Notes: generated by a model not told the origin, from the sequence alone. Positions 40,411 through 49,977 are shown, counted from the stretch's first letter. The stretch is 64,000 bases of DNA from Humibacter ginsenosidimutans (GCF_007859675.1 NZ_CP042305.1:1240001-1304000), one strand, 5' to 3'. Program-made: numbers and translations.

Positions 40411-41115
40411 ATGGACAACACGGATCGGGCGAGCGTGGGGCTCGCGGTGTCGACGGTGATCTTCGCGCTGCGCTCCGACGACCGGTTCGGTGCGGAAGGC
40501 GCGGTGCCCACGCTCTGGCTGCCGCTGGTGCGGCGCATCCGCGAGCCTTTCGAGGGCCGCTGGGCCTTGCCGGGCGGACCTCTCGGAGCGAGTGAGGGAC
40601 TGGCGGATGCCGCGCGCCGCACCCTCGGCGACACCACGGGGCTCGCACCGCGCTACCTCGAGCAGCTCTACGCGTTCGGCGACCTCGACCGCTCCCCCGC
40701 GTCGCGCGTCGTCTCGATCGTGTACTGGGCGCTCGTCGGTTCCGACGAGGCGGCGCGCGCCACGGTGGGCCAGAACGTGCGCTGGTTCGCCGCCGATGAG
40801 CTCCCCGCTCTGGCCTTCGACCACAACCTGATCGTCGAGTACGCGCTCTGGCGGCTGCGCAACAAGATGGAGTACTCGCGCATCGCCCACGCGCTGCTCG
40901 GCGAGACGTTCACTCTGGCCCAGTTGCGCGAAGTGCACGAGGCCGTGCGCGGCAAGCGGCTCGACCCGGCGAACTTCCGCCGCGCCATGGAGTCGTCCGA
41001 TTCCCTCGTCGACACCGGAGAGCGCCTGACCGGCACTCCGCACCGTCCGCCCAAGCTCTACCGCTACGACGACTCCGTCGACCTCGCCGACAACGGACCG
41101 CTCCCCCGGTCGTGA
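40411..41115 (+). CDS. nrtR: NrtR-like NUDIX-domain transcriptional regulator of NAD synthesis
   Basis: A 234-residue protein. Residues about 8-150 are a NUDIX fold, but the box is degenerate: GGPLGASEGLADAARRTLGD lacks the catalytic REUxEE glutamates. The C-terminal part (MEYSRIAHALLGETFTLAQL, then REVHEAVRGKRLDPANFRR) matches the winged-helix of NrtR regulators. Such proteins use the dead NUDIX domain to sense ADP-ribose or related NAD metabolites and repress NAD genes. It stands immediately ahead of nadA-nadB-nadC, which fits exactly. The upstream palindrome is a possible operator. Confidence 0.85.
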   Translation: MDNTDRASVGLAVSTVIFALRSDDRFGAEGAVPTLWLPLVRRIREPFEGRWALPGGPLGASEGLADAARRTLGDTTGLAPRYLEQLYAFGDLDRSPASRVVSIVYWALVGSDEAARATVGQNVRWFAADELPALAFDHNLIVEYALWRLRNKMEYSRIAHALLGETFTLAQLREVHEAVRGKRLDPANFRRAMESSDSLVDTGERLTGTPHRPPKLYRYDDSVDLADNGPLPRS

Positions 41116-41164
41116 ACGTCATCTGGCACTCGGCACCGCACGCTCAACACAGAAAGCAGCGACC

Positions 41165-42469
41165 ATGACCATCACCGCATCAGTCGACAGAACCATCCAG
41201 CTGATCGGATCAGGCGAGGCGTCCGGCGAGACCTGCACGCCCGACCTGCTGGAAGCACCGTGGCAGTTCGACCTCGGCATGCCGTCGTACGGGCCAGGGG
41301 CGTCGATGGACGATCCGATCCCGGCCGACACGCCACGCCAGGGCGAACTGCCGCGAGAGTATCGCGACGCGTCCGCCGAGGAACTGGCCGAGCGCATCCG
41401 CGTCGCCAAGAACACGCTGGGCGAGCGAGTCATGGTGCTCGGCCACTTCTACCAACGAGACGAGGTGGTGCAGTTCGCCGACTTCGTGGGCGACTCGTTC
41501 CAACTCGCGAACGCGGCCAAGGCGCATCCGGAAGCCGAGGCGATCGTCTTCTGCGGCGTGCACTTCATGGCTGAGACGGCCGACATCCTCACCTCCGACG
41601 CGCAGAGCGTCATCCTGCCCAACCTCGCCGCCGGATGCTCGATGGCCGACATGGCCGACATCGACTCGGTCGAAGAGGCGTGGGAGCAGCTCATGGCGCT
41701 CTACGAGGGCGAGGGCAGGGCGGATGCCGGGGGCGCGGCATCCGTCATCCCCGTCACCTACATGAACTCGTCGGCAGCGCTCAAGGCGTTCTGCGGCAGG
41801 CACGGCGGCATCGTGTGCACGTCGTCGAACGCCGACACCGTGCTGCGCTGGGCGTTCGAGCGCGGCGAACGGGTGCTCTTCTTTCCCGATCAGCACCTCG
41901 GGCGCAACACGGCGAAGGCCATGGGCATCCCGCTGTCGGCGATGCCGATGTGGAACCCGCGCAAGCCGTTCGGCGGCAACGATGCGCAGACGCTGAACGA
42001 TGCGAAGGTCATTCTCTGGCAGGGCTTCTGCTCGGTGCACAAGCGGTTCAGCGTCGCGCAGATCGAGCAGGCGCGAGTCGACTTCCCCGGCGTGCGCGTG
42101 ATCGTGCACCCGGAGTGCCCGATGGACGTGGTGGATGCCGCCGATGAGTACGGCTCGACCGACTACATCACGAAGGCGATCCAGGCTGCACCCGCGGGAT
42201 CGACTTTCGCCATCGGCACGGAGATCAACCTGGTGCAGCGGCTCGCTGCCGAGCATCCGGAACACACGATCTTCTGCCTCGACCCGGTGGTGTGCCCGTG
42301 CTCGACGATGTACCGCATCCACCCCGGATACCTCGCCTGGGTGCTCGAGGGCCTGGTGCGCGGCGAGGTGATCAACCGCATTCCGGTCGACGCCGACGTC
42401 GCCAGGCACGCCCGCGTGGCCCTGGAGCGCATGCTCGCCGCCAAGCCCGGCTCGACGATGGCCGCCTGA
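41165..42469 (+). CDS. nadA: Quinolinate synthase A
   Basis: A 434-residue NadA, a 4Fe-4S enzyme that condenses iminoaspartate with dihydroxyacetone phosphate to quinolinate. The three expected cluster cysteines are present in VFCGVHFMAETAD, VHPECPMDVV and the DPVVCPCSTMYRIHPGY region. Substrate motif GHFYQRDEVVQFAD is intact. About 70 extra N-terminal residues precede the core, as in other actinobacteria. It is 49 bases after nrtR and followed closely by nadB and nadC. The cysteine desulfurase at the operon end may supply sulfur for its cluster. Confidence 0.96.
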   Translation: MTITASVDRTIQLIGSGEASGETCTPDLLEAPWQFDLGMPSYGPGASMDDPIPADTPRQGELPREYRDASAEELAERIRVAKNTLGERVMVLGHFYQRDEVVQFADFVGDSFQLANAAKAHPEAEAIVFCGVHFMAETADILTSDAQSVILPNLAAGCSMADMADIDSVEEAWEQLMALYEGEGRADAGGAASVIPVTYMNSSAALKAFCGRHGGIVCTSSNADTVLRWAFERGERVLFFPDQHLGRNTAKAMGIPLSAMPMWNPRKPFGGNDAQTLNDAKVILWQGFCSVHKRFSVAQIEQARVDFPGVRVIVHPECPMDVVDAADEYGSTDYITKAIQAAPAGSTFAIGTEINLVQRLAAEHPEHTIFCLDPVVCPCSTMYRIHPGYLAWVLEGLVRGEVINRIPVDADVARHARVALERMLAAKPGSTMAA

Positions 42470-42471
42470 GA

Positions 42472-44139
42472 ATGCCCACCGTGATCGTGGTCGGCAGCGG
42501 CATCGCCGGCCTCAGCGCGGCGCTCGCGGCGAGCGCGCGACACCGGGTGATTCTGCTCACGAAGGGCGCGATCGCCGAGAGCAACACGCGCTACGCCCAG
42601 GGCGGCATCGCGGCCGCGCTGTTCCCCGACGACAGCCCGGCGCTGCACGCCGCGGACACGATGCGTGCGGGTGCCGGCACGAACCTCGCCGCCGCGGTCG
42701 ACCTGCTGTGCGCCGACGGACCCGAGCGGGTGCGCGAGCTGCTGGCGCGCGGGGTGGCGTTCGATCGGGACGGCGATCAGCTCGCCCGGGGCCTGGAGGC
42801 CGCGCACTCACGCGCCCGCGTGCTGCACGCCGGAGGGGATGCCACCGGTGCCGCGATCGAGGCCGCGCTGGTGCGCGCGGTTCTCGACTCCGACATCGCG
42901 GTGCGGCAGAACACCCGGCTCGACGACCTCGTCTCCGACGGTGGTCGTGTCGCCGGGGTACTGGCCAGCACGGACACCGGCGACAAGCTGCATCTGGCAG
43001 CCGACGCCGTCGTGCTGGCATCGGGGGGCGCCGGACAGCTTTTCGTGCACACCACCAACCCCGCCGTTGCGACCGGCGACGGTCAGGCGGCCGCGTTGCG
43101 AGCCGGTGCTGCCCTCGTCGATCTGGAGTTCTACCAGTTCCACCCCACGTCGCTCGCTGCGCCCGGCAACTTCCTCATCTCGGAAGCCGTGCGCGGCGAA
43201 GGCGCCGTGCTCCTCAACCGGGCGGGCGAGCGTTTCATGCGCGACGTGCACCCCGACGCTGAACTCGCACCCCGTGACGTGGTGGCAAGGGGCATCGCCG
43301 TCGAGATGGCCGCACAGGGTGGCGAGCCGGTGCTGCTGGATGCCACGGCACTGGGCGCGCAGACCCTCTCGCGCCGGTTCCCGAGCATCGCCGCCGCGTG
43401 CCGTGCGCACGGCCTCGAGTGGGGCAGGCATCCCGTGCCGGTGACGCCCGCTGCCCACTACTGGATGGGCGGGATCGCCACCGATCTCGCCGGCCGCACG
43501 TCGCTGCCGGGCCTCTACGCCATCGGCGAGGTCGCGTGCACCGGGGTGCACGGAGCGAACCGGCTCGCCTCCAACTCGCTGCTCGAAGGTCTGGTGTTCG
43601 CGCGCAGGGCGGTGGACGCGTTGCCCGACGGCCCCGACTGGAATGCCGACGCCGTCTGGACGCCGGCCCCGGCCGACACCGTGCAGACGATCGCGGCGTC
43701 GCGTCTCGAGCAACCGGCATCCGCGAAGGCCTCCCGACCCACGCCGTCGTCGCTTCGCACGCCCGTAGCATCAGCCGGCGAGACGGCGGCATCGACGCGG
43801 CGGGAGCTGGGGGCCGCGCTCTGGGAGGGTGCGGGCCTTCAGCGTTGCGCCGAGGGACTCGAGACAGCCGCACGCCGCATCGATGAGCTGTCCGCCGGCG
43901 TCATCCAGGCTCGCGTTGAAACGACACTGACACCGACACCGACGGCCGACGCGCGCGATGCGGCCGAGACGCGCAACCTGCTCGAGCTCGGTCGCGCGCT
44001 CACCGTCGCCGCCCTTGCCAGGCGAGAGTCGCGCGGCGCGCACTTCCGCACCGACCACCCCGCGACGTCCCCCGGCCTCGCGCACCGCATCGCCGTCGTC
44101 GCCGAGAACTCCACCGTTCTCGAGACCACCGCCGCCTGA
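42472..44139 (+). CDS. nadB: L-aspartate oxidase
   Basis: A 555-residue FAD enzyme that oxidises L-aspartate to iminoaspartate for NadA. The dinucleotide motif is VVGSGIAGLSAALAAS at the N-terminus. Family motifs are SNTRYAQGGIAAAL, LEFYQFHPTSLAAPG, HYWMGGIATDLAGRTSLPG and ACTGVHGANRLASNSLLEGL. The C-terminal helical domain is present but rich in Ala and Arg. The start is the ATG at 42472, 2 bases after the nadA stop; the longer frame belongs to nadA shadow sequence. The product is cytoplasmic. Confidence 0.95.
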   Translation: MPTVIVVGSGIAGLSAALAASARHRVILLTKGAIAESNTRYAQGGIAAALFPDDSPALHAADTMRAGAGTNLAAAVDLLCADGPERVRELLARGVAFDRDGDQLARGLEAAHSRARVLHAGGDATGAAIEAALVRAVLDSDIAVRQNTRLDDLVSDGGRVAGVLASTDTGDKLHLAADAVVLASGGAGQLFVHTTNPAVATGDGQAAALRAGAALVDLEFYQFHPTSLAAPGNFLISEAVRGEGAVLLNRAGERFMRDVHPDAELAPRDVVARGIAVEMAAQGGEPVLLDATALGAQTLSRRFPSIAAACRAHGLEWGRHPVPVTPAAHYWMGGIATDLAGRTSLPGLYAIGEVACTGVHGANRLASNSLLEGLVFARRAVDALPDGPDWNADAVWTPAPADTVQTIAASRLEQPASAKASRPTPSSLRTPVASAGETAASTRRELGAALWEGAGLQRCAEGLETAARRIDELSAGVIQARVETTLTPTPTADARDAAETRNLLELGRALTVAALARRESRGAHFRTDHPATSPGLAHRIAVVAENSTVLETTAA

Positions 44140-44149
44140 AAGGTTTCTC

Positions 44150-45007
44150 ATGCTCACTTCTTCTGCGATCGACACCGTTGTGCGCGCCGCCCTGCTCGAG
44201 GACGCCCCATGGGGCGACGTGACCTCCGAATCCCTGATCCCGCAGGACGCCGTGGCGCACGCCCGGCTCACCGCCCGGGAGCCCGGCGTGCTGAGCGGCG
44301 CCGCCGTGTTCGCCGCCACGATGACGGCGGCCGACCCGGGCATCCACACCGACTTTCGACTCACCGACGGCGACCGTTTCGAGGCCGGGGACGTGCTGGC
44401 CGTCGTGGCAGGACCCGCCCGTGGAGTGCTGCGCGGCGAGCGGGTCGCCCTCAACCTCGTGCAGCGCATGAGCGGCATCGCCACGCTCACCGCCCGCTTC
44501 GTCGCCGAGGTCGCCCACACGAAGGCGCGCATCGTCGACACCCGCAAGACCACCCCGGGTCTGCGCGCCCTGGAGCGGCATGCCGTGCGCAGCGGGGGCG
44601 GACACAACCACCGCTTCTCGCTCTCCGACGCCGTGATGGCGAAGGACAACCACCTCGCGATCCTCACCGCACAGGGACTGAGCGTCACCGAGGCGCTGCT
44701 CGAGGCGCGTTCGAGGCTCTCCCACACGACGCACGTGGAGGTCGAGGTTGACCGCGTCGACCAGATCGAGCCTGTGCTCGCCGCCGGAATCGACACCATC
44801 ATGCTCGACAACTTCACGCTCGACCAGCTGCGCGAGGGCGTGGCCATCGTCGCCGGCCGCGCGCTCGTGGAGGCCAGTGGCAACGTCACCCTGGAGACGG
44901 TGCGCGGCATCGCCGAGACGGGCGTCGACATCATCTCGTCGGGGGCGCTCACCCACAGCGTGCGATCCCTCGACCTCGGGCTCGACATCGACGTGAGCGC
45001 TGCGTGA
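44150..45007 (+). CDS. nadC: Nicotinate-nucleotide pyrophosphorylase (carboxylating)
   Basis: A 285-residue quinolinate phosphoribosyltransferase that forms nicotinate mononucleotide from quinolinate and PRPP. Visible motifs are LLEDAPWGDVTSESL, RVALNLVQRMSGIATLT, IVDTRKTTPGLRALERHAV (catalytic Arg/Lys) and MLDNFTLDQL. The ATG follows nadB by 10 bases. The stop overlaps the cysteine desulfurase start as GTGA, so the operon is tightly coupled. Confidence 0.96.
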   Translation: MLTSSAIDTVVRAALLEDAPWGDVTSESLIPQDAVAHARLTAREPGVLSGAAVFAATMTAADPGIHTDFRLTDGDRFEAGDVLAVVAGPARGVLRGERVALNLVQRMSGIATLTARFVAEVAHTKARIVDTRKTTPGLRALERHAVRSGGGHNHRFSLSDAVMAKDNHLAILTAQGLSVTEALLEARSRLSHTTHVEVEVDRVDQIEPVLAAGIDTIMLDNFTLDQLREGVAIVAGRALVEASGNVTLETVRGIAETGVDIISSGALTHSVRSLDLGLDIDVSAA

Positions 45008-46147
45008 TCTATCTGGATGCCGCGGCCACGACGCCCGTGCGCCGCGAGGTGCTCGAGGCGATGTGGCCGTACCTGACCGGGGAATTCGGCAACCCGTCGA
45101 GCCACCACACCGTCGGCGAACTGGCGGCAAGGGCGCTGGCGGATGCACGTTCATCACTCGCCACCGCCCTCGGCACCCGCCCGGGCGACATCGTCTTCAC
45201 CTCGGGCGGAACCGAGGCCGACAACCTGGCCGTCAAAGGCATCGCGCTCGGCAACCCACGCGGTCGGCACATCATCACCACCCCCGTCGAGCACGAGGCG
45301 GTGCTCGAGTCCGTCGACTTTCTCCGTCGCCACGAAGGCTTCGACGTCGACACCGCTCCGGTGGACACCACCGGCCGGGTCGACCCCGAGGCCTTCGCCT
45401 CTCTGCTGCGTGACGACACCACCCTCGTCAGCGTCATGTACGCGAACAACGAGGTCGGCACGGTGCAGGACATCCCCGCGCTGGCCGCCATCGCGCGGCA
45501 GCGCGGCGTGCCGTTCCACTCCGACGCGGTGCAGGCGGCGGGCTGGCTCGACTGCGACGTGCGCCACCTCGGCGTGGATGCACTCAGCATCGCGGGACAC
45601 AAGATCGGAGCGCCGAAGGGGACTGGCGCGCTCGTGGTGCGCGGCGGCATCCCCCTCGAGCCCGTGCTGCACGGCGGCGGTCAGGAACGCGGCAGACGCT
45701 CCGGCACGGAGAACGTCGCGGGTGCCGTGGCCCTCGCGACCGCTGTGACCCTGTGCGAGCGCGACCGCACCGAACGCGCCCGGCATGCCGCGGGGGCGCG
45801 CGACGCGTTCATCGCCGCCGTGCTCGACGGGGTGCAGAGCGCGCAGCTCACGGGACACCCGGTCCATCGCCTGCCCGCCACCGCGTCGTTCGTGTTCCAA
45901 GGCACGAGCGGGGGAGGCCGTGCTGCTCGAGTTGGAACGGCGCGGTGTCGTCTCGTCGAGCGGGTCGGCCTGCGCGGCGGGCAGCGACGAGGCATCCCAC
46001 GTGCTGCTCGCCCTCGGGTATCCCGAGCGGGTCGCCCAGACCGCCGTGCGATTCTCCTGGGGTTCGGACATCACCGTCGAGCAGCTGCTCGAGGTCGCCT
46101 CCGCGGTGCGGGATGCCGTCGCCGCTGTCGGTTCGCTGTCGCGCTGA
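45004..46147 (+). CDS. Cysteine desulfurase (NifS/IscS-like) of the NAD operon, apparent 1-base frameshift
   Basis: A PLP enzyme that takes sulfur from cysteine for Fe-S assembly. Motifs: IYLDAAATTPVRREV, FTSGGTEADNLA, HSDAVQAAGWLDCDV and the PLP lysine Lys200 in SIAGHKIGAPKG. After SFVFQGTSG the frame turns to Arg-rich nonsense. The next frame then gives EAVLLELERRGVVSSSGSAC with the active-site Cys loop, and runs to the TGA at 46147. Removing one G from the G5 tract 45910-45914 yields a clean 380-residue protein. Its place after nadC suggests that it matures the NadA cluster. Start is GTG, overlapping nadC. Confidence 0.9.
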
Positions 46148-46256
46148 GTGCCCCACCACACGGCACGCATCGCCGGCATGCGTGTTCGGCCGTTGCCGTT
46201 CGTGCCACGGCACCGGCCGTGCCTGCGCGAGAGCCGGCCGGCGTCGTGGCGGAGGA

Positions 46257-47975
46257 TCAGCCTCCCGAGCAGTGCGGCCGGCAGGTGCGCTGCGAGATCG
46301 CGTCCACCAGAACGGTGCCCAGATCCTGCGGCTTCAGCGCCTGGTACACGCCGCCGTTCGTCGCATCGGCGATCTGCTTCATCGCGGCCTGGTCGGTGTC
46401 GGGACCGAACCCGATCATGATGACGGGCACCGGCTGGTTGATGCTCTCGATCGACTTGAGTTGCCCCACCAGGTCGGACAGCGAGAGACCGCCCGCCGGG
46501 TCGTCGTTCTTGCCGTCGGTGATCACCAACACGGAGCTGGCCATGCCTGGCACGTAGTTGGCCTGCATGTTCTTCACTGCGGCGAGCACGGAGTCGTACA
46601 GCGCGGTGTCGCCCTTCACCAGCGACGGAAGCGAATCGATCACCCGCGTGATGTCGGCCGCGTGTTGGGCATCGCCGATCGGCGCGACGGGTGTGAGCTG
46701 TCGCCACGGTTGCGAGCCCTGTTGGAAGGTGGAGAACGCCCACACGCCGAGCTGCGACTGCGGCGAGAACATCGACACCGCGCTGGCCGCCGCCTGTTGG
46801 AAGATGCCTATTCGGGTCAGGCCTCCGCCTGCGTCCTCGTCCATCGACCCCGAGACGTCGACGAGCGCCAGCATGCGTCCGTGCATGGTCATCGTCGACC
46901 ACTCGTGCAGCATGTCGACCTGCGTGGCGAGGCCGCCCGGTGCTGCCGTCGAGTACTTCTTGAGGATGCCTGCTGCCTCGATCGTGCCCTGCCCGAGCCC
47001 GGAGCGGAATCCGCCCTCCGACAGATGCTTCTGATCGGTCACGAACGCGCTCTCCAGCGCCGTCATCAGGTTGTCCTTGACCTGATTGCCGGTCGAGTGG
47101 CCCGCGAGGCGTACGAACGGGAAGGCATCTTCGTCGGTGCCGCCGTTGGGATAGATCGCGAAGAACTGCGTGTCGGGATCGGTCTTGTTGTGCTGGTAGA
47201 CGGCCTGCTCCGTGGTGATCACCACGGTGGGCGTACTTGCGCTGGCAGCCTCGTCGAACGCTTTGGCCGGCGTGGCAGGGATGTTCTTGCCCAGCGAGAC
47301 CAGCGCGGCATCGAACGCGAACGAGCTGCCGGTGGGGGCATCCTGATTGATGCGGCTCAGCGCGAGAAGGCTCGCCCCGTTCGCCTCCGGGTCGGGCAGC
47401 AGTGCGTTGAAGCTGCCGGAGTAGAGGCTCGTCCACGACGGCTTCTGCGCCGCCAGCGCCGATGCCTGCTTCGCGGGCGCCGCGAACACGAGCGGAGTGG
47501 TGGCGACGTACGCCTCGAAGACCTCGTTCGGTGCGTCCCGCCCGAGTGAGAGCGAGGTGGCTGCCACGCGGCTCTGCCATCCCGGCGAGTCGGGGACCCA
47601 CACGTCGGCGTTCACATCGCCGCCCGCGGCCACGATGGATGCCGTGTCCGCCGAGTCCTGTGTGCGCACCGTGGTCTTCACGCACGGCGTGACGACGTCG
47701 AAGGAGTTCGCCGCCGCCGTGAGCACGGGCGCGATCTTCGGGTCGGCGACGACGCGGATGGTGGTGGGGGTCGAGCATCCCGCCGCATCTGCCGGCGAGG
47801 GGAGGATGCCCTTCAGATAGCCGCCGGCCCATGCCGCCCCGCCGATCGCCACGAGGATCACGGCGACGGCCCCGGCGATCACGCCGAAGAAAAACCGCTT
47901 ACGGGAGCGGATGCCGCCTGGGGTGCGCGACGGAGTCGGTGCGTGAGGATGCGCAGGGGCGCTGTGTCGTCCCAC
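46257..47975 (-). CDS. Solute-binding-like plus VWA-domain membrane-anchored protein
   Basis: A 572-residue protein. One N-terminal helix (about 28-50) anchors it with the rest outside. Residues about 65-330 resemble a periplasmic solute-binding fold (TTIRVVADPKIAPVLTAAAN; NADVWVPDSPGWQ). Residues about 365-560 are a von Willebrand A domain with an intact metal site, DVSGSMDEDAGG, then TALYDSVLAAV and VLVITDGKNDDP. The combination is known in actinobacteria; the role (adhesion, complex assembly or ligand sensing) is not. GTG start with GGAG five bases upstream. It is convergent with the NAD operon. Confidence 0.85.
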   Translation of the reverse strand: MGRHSAPAHPHAPTPSRTPGGIRSRKRFFFGVIAGAVAVILVAIGGAAWAGGYLKGILPSPADAAGCSTPTTIRVVADPKIAPVLTAAANSFDVVTPCVKTTVRTQDSADTASIVAAGGDVNADVWVPDSPGWQSRVAATSLSLGRDAPNEVFEAYVATTPLVFAAPAKQASALAAQKPSWTSLYSGSFNALLPDPEANGASLLALSRINQDAPTGSSFAFDAALVSLGKNIPATPAKAFDEAASASTPTVVITTEQAVYQHNKTDPDTQFFAIYPNGGTDEDAFPFVRLAGHSTGNQVKDNLMTALESAFVTDQKHLSEGGFRSGLGQGTIEAAGILKKYSTAAPGGLATQVDMLHEWSTMTMHGRMLALVDVSGSMDEDAGGGLTRIGIFQQAAASAVSMFSPQSQLGVWAFSTFQQGSQPWRQLTPVAPIGDAQHAADITRVIDSLPSLVKGDTALYDSVLAAVKNMQANYVPGMASSVLVITDGKNDDPAGGLSLSDLVGQLKSIESINQPVPVIMIGFGPDTDQAAMKQIADATNGGVYQALKPQDLGTVLVDAISQRTCRPHCSGG

Positions 47976-48129
47976 TCGTACTCCATCGTCCGGTCAGGCC
48001 ACCCCCGCCTTCACTCTTACTCTCACCGCTTCCCCTCGAAGCGATGACGGTGCCAATAGCATACCCGACCGAATGGTTCACGCATGTTCGGTGTGACCCG
48101 CAATGCAGCGGAAGGGACAGGATGGCCAT

Positions 48130-48528
48130 ATGACGGCTTCCGACATCATTCCCGCCGACCTGCTCGCGCTCCTCGAGGAGCCGAATCCGGGCTTCCTCGG
48201 CACCATTCGACCCGACGGCACGGTTCAGGTGAACCCGATGTGGTTCGAGTTCGACGGAGAGCACATCAGGTTCACGCACACGACGAAGCGACAGAAATTC
48301 CGCAACCTGCAGCACAACCCGTCGATGAGCCTGGCCGTGGTGCGCGACGGTGATTTCTACCGGTATCTCGAGGTGCGGGGCAGGCTCGTCGAGGTCGTGC
48401 CCGATCCGGAGGGCGAGTTCTACGTGCGCCTCGGCCGTCGCTACGGCGAGGCCGACACGCAACCGCCTGCCGATCGCGCGGATCGCGTTGTGCTCGTGAT
48501 GAGCGTGGAGCGCGCGGTCACGAACTGA
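48130..48528 (+). CDS. PPOX-class flavin/F420-dependent oxidoreductase-like protein
   Basis: A 132-residue split-barrel protein of the pyridoxamine-phosphate-oxidase-like superfamily. The opening FLGTIRPDGTVQVNPMWFEF and the TTKRQKFRNLQHNPSMSLAV segment match the F420-dependent PPOX-class group of actinobacteria. The YLEVRGRLVEVVPDPEG strand pair is typical. Cofactor (FMN or F420) and substrate cannot be fixed by eye. I chose the ATG giving MTASDIIPADLL, with AGGA upstream, over an ATG nine codons earlier. It stands alone between two minus-strand genes. Confidence 0.85.
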   Translation: MTASDIIPADLLALLEEPNPGFLGTIRPDGTVQVNPMWFEFDGEHIRFTHTTKRQKFRNLQHNPSMSLAVVRDGDFYRYLEVRGRLVEVVPDPEGEFYVRLGRRYGEADTQPPADRADRVVLVMSVERAVTN

Positions 48529-48547
48529 TCGGCTGCGGTCTGTTCCC

Positions 48548-49111
48548 TCACTGGTGCACGAGCGCCTTGAGCAGCGCGATCACAGCGCCGAACGCCGCGC
48601 TCACCAGCGCGCTGCCCATCCGCACCCAGAAGCTCGGCGTCCACCGTGCGACGGCCAACCAGCCGAGTACGCCGAGCAGTACGGTGTCGACGGCGAGCGC
48701 CGTCAGGATGGCGGCGTCGTCGTCGATGACGTGGCTCACGCCGAGCAGCAGGATGAGCAGCGGGATGACTGAGGCGACGAGCATCCCGATCGATCGTTTG
48801 GCTGCGGCGAGCGCGCTGATCCAGAGGTCGCCATGCCCCTGCCGTGTGGCCAGGTGCGCGATGGTGCCCGCGTAGACGTGCGCCGCGAAGAAGACGACGA
48901 CGGTGATCGCCACCGTGACGAGCGCATTGGCGGAGGTGCCGACCAGGCTGTTGCTGACCACGATCATGCCCGTCACGAGGATGAGCCCGTAGACCGCCTC
49001 TTCGGACATCACGAGGCCGAGGATGCCCGCCCGCTCGTTCGTCTCGACCTCCCCCGTGGTCGGGCTCTGCTCGCCGGGAGTCGGCTCCCCCGCCGGGTCG
49101 GGCGCGCTCAC
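48548..49111 (-). CDS. Multi-helix membrane protein of unknown function
   Basis: A 187-residue protein with a charged N-terminal 35 residues and four to five membrane helices (VYGLILVTGMIVV, ALVTVAITVVVFFAAHVYAG, SIGMLVASVIPLLILLLGVS and two near the C-terminus). The FFAAHVYAGTIAH segment is reminiscent of an integral membrane family common in Microbacteriaceae, but I cannot name it. GTG start overlaps the stop of the Fpg/Nei gene as GTGA, so the two are co-translated; no functional link is evident. Confidence 0.6.
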   Translation of the reverse strand: MSAPDPAGEPTPGEQSPTTGEVETNERAGILGLVMSEEAVYGLILVTGMIVVSNSLVGTSANALVTVAITVVVFFAAHVYAGTIAHLATRQGHGDLWISALAAAKRSIGMLVASVIPLLILLLGVSHVIDDDAAILTALAVDTVLLGVLGWLAVARWTPSFWVRMGSALVSAAFGAVIALLKALVHQ

Positions 49112-49977
49112 AGGATCACCCCGTCGGTCTGGCACGCCGGGCAGTATTGCGCTGTCGTGCCCGCGAATGCGAAATCGCGGATCGTGTCATCGCAGTCCGG
49201 ACACGGCTCCCCCGCCTTGCCGTGGACCTTCATCGCGGCGATCTTCGCGGACTTGAGTCGGTCGAGCGGGATGCCGCTGCGCGCCGACACCGCGGTGCGG
49301 ATCACCCCCACGGTCTGCCGGAACAACCTCTCGAGCTGATCTGCGGTGAGCGCCGATGCATGCGAGACGGGGTTGAGCCTGGCCGCGTAGAGAATCTCGT
49401 CGGAATACGCGTTGCCGATGCCCGCGATCGACTTCTGCTCCTGGAGGATGGCCTTCAGCTGCTTGCGCCGGCCCGCGAAGGACCTGTCGAAGTCTGCCCG
49501 CGCGTACGTCGGGTCGGCCGGGTCGGGACCGAGCGCTGCCACGGACGGCACGTCGTTCGGGGCGCCGACGACCCACGTCGCGAGCGAGACCCAGCTGCCG
49601 GAGTCGGTGAGCTCCAGGCCGAGGCCGTCGTCGAAGACGAGGGTGACGAGCGCGGGGGCCGCAGTACCGGGAGCGCGCGCACCGGCATCCTTGTCGCCAT
49701 CGGCTTCTTCATCGCGTCCACGCGTGTGCACCGATGACCAGCGCGCCCAGCCGTGTCTGCCGAGCGAGACGACGAGGTGCCGGTCTGCGAACACCACGTC
49801 GACGTACTTGCCGTGGCGGGTGACTGCTGTGACTCGGGCATCCACCAACGAGGAAGGCTGCTGCGACCGCGTCTTCACGACCTGGTATTCGAGCACGTCG
49901 ACGGCGGTGAGGGATGCGCCGCGCAGGCGCGCGTCGAGCTCGTCGGCGAGCGCCTGCACCTCGGGTGACTCCGGCAT
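49108..49977 (-). CDS. Formamidopyrimidine-DNA glycosylase / endonuclease VIII family protein
   Basis: A 289-residue Fpg/Nei base-excision glycosylase. The N-terminal catalytic PE is present after Met (MPESPEVQALADEL). The helix-two-turn-helix contains SIAGIGNAYSDEILYAARLNP. The C-terminal zinc finger has four cysteines (CPDCDDTIRDFA and YCPACQTDG). It removes oxidised bases and nicks the abasic site. The MPESPE start, rather than MPELPE, and the sequence fit the actinobacterial Nei-like group better than classical MutM. I chose this Met because Pro2 is the nucleophile. A roughly 20-residue charged insert sits near 85-105. Confidence 0.88.
   Translation of the reverse strand: MPESPEVQALADELDARLRGASLTAVDVLEYQVVKTRSQQPSSLVDARVTAVTRHGKYVDVVFADRHLVVSLGRHGWARWSSVHTRGRDEEADGDKDAGARAPGTAAPALVTLVFDDGLGLELTDSGSWVSLATWVVGAPNDVPSVAALGPDPADPTYARADFDRSFAGRRKQLKAILQEQKSIAGIGNAYSDEILYAARLNPVSHASALTADQLERLFRQTVGVIRTAVSARSGIPLDRLKSAKIAAMKVHGKAGEPCPDCDDTIRDFAFAGTTAQYCPACQTDGVIL

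Noticed and set aside
45154..47832. An 892-residue open frame opposite the desulfurase and in phase with no known family
   Set aside because: Arg/Gly/Ala-rich antisense shadow caused by high GC; real genes on both strands of the interval explain the openness.
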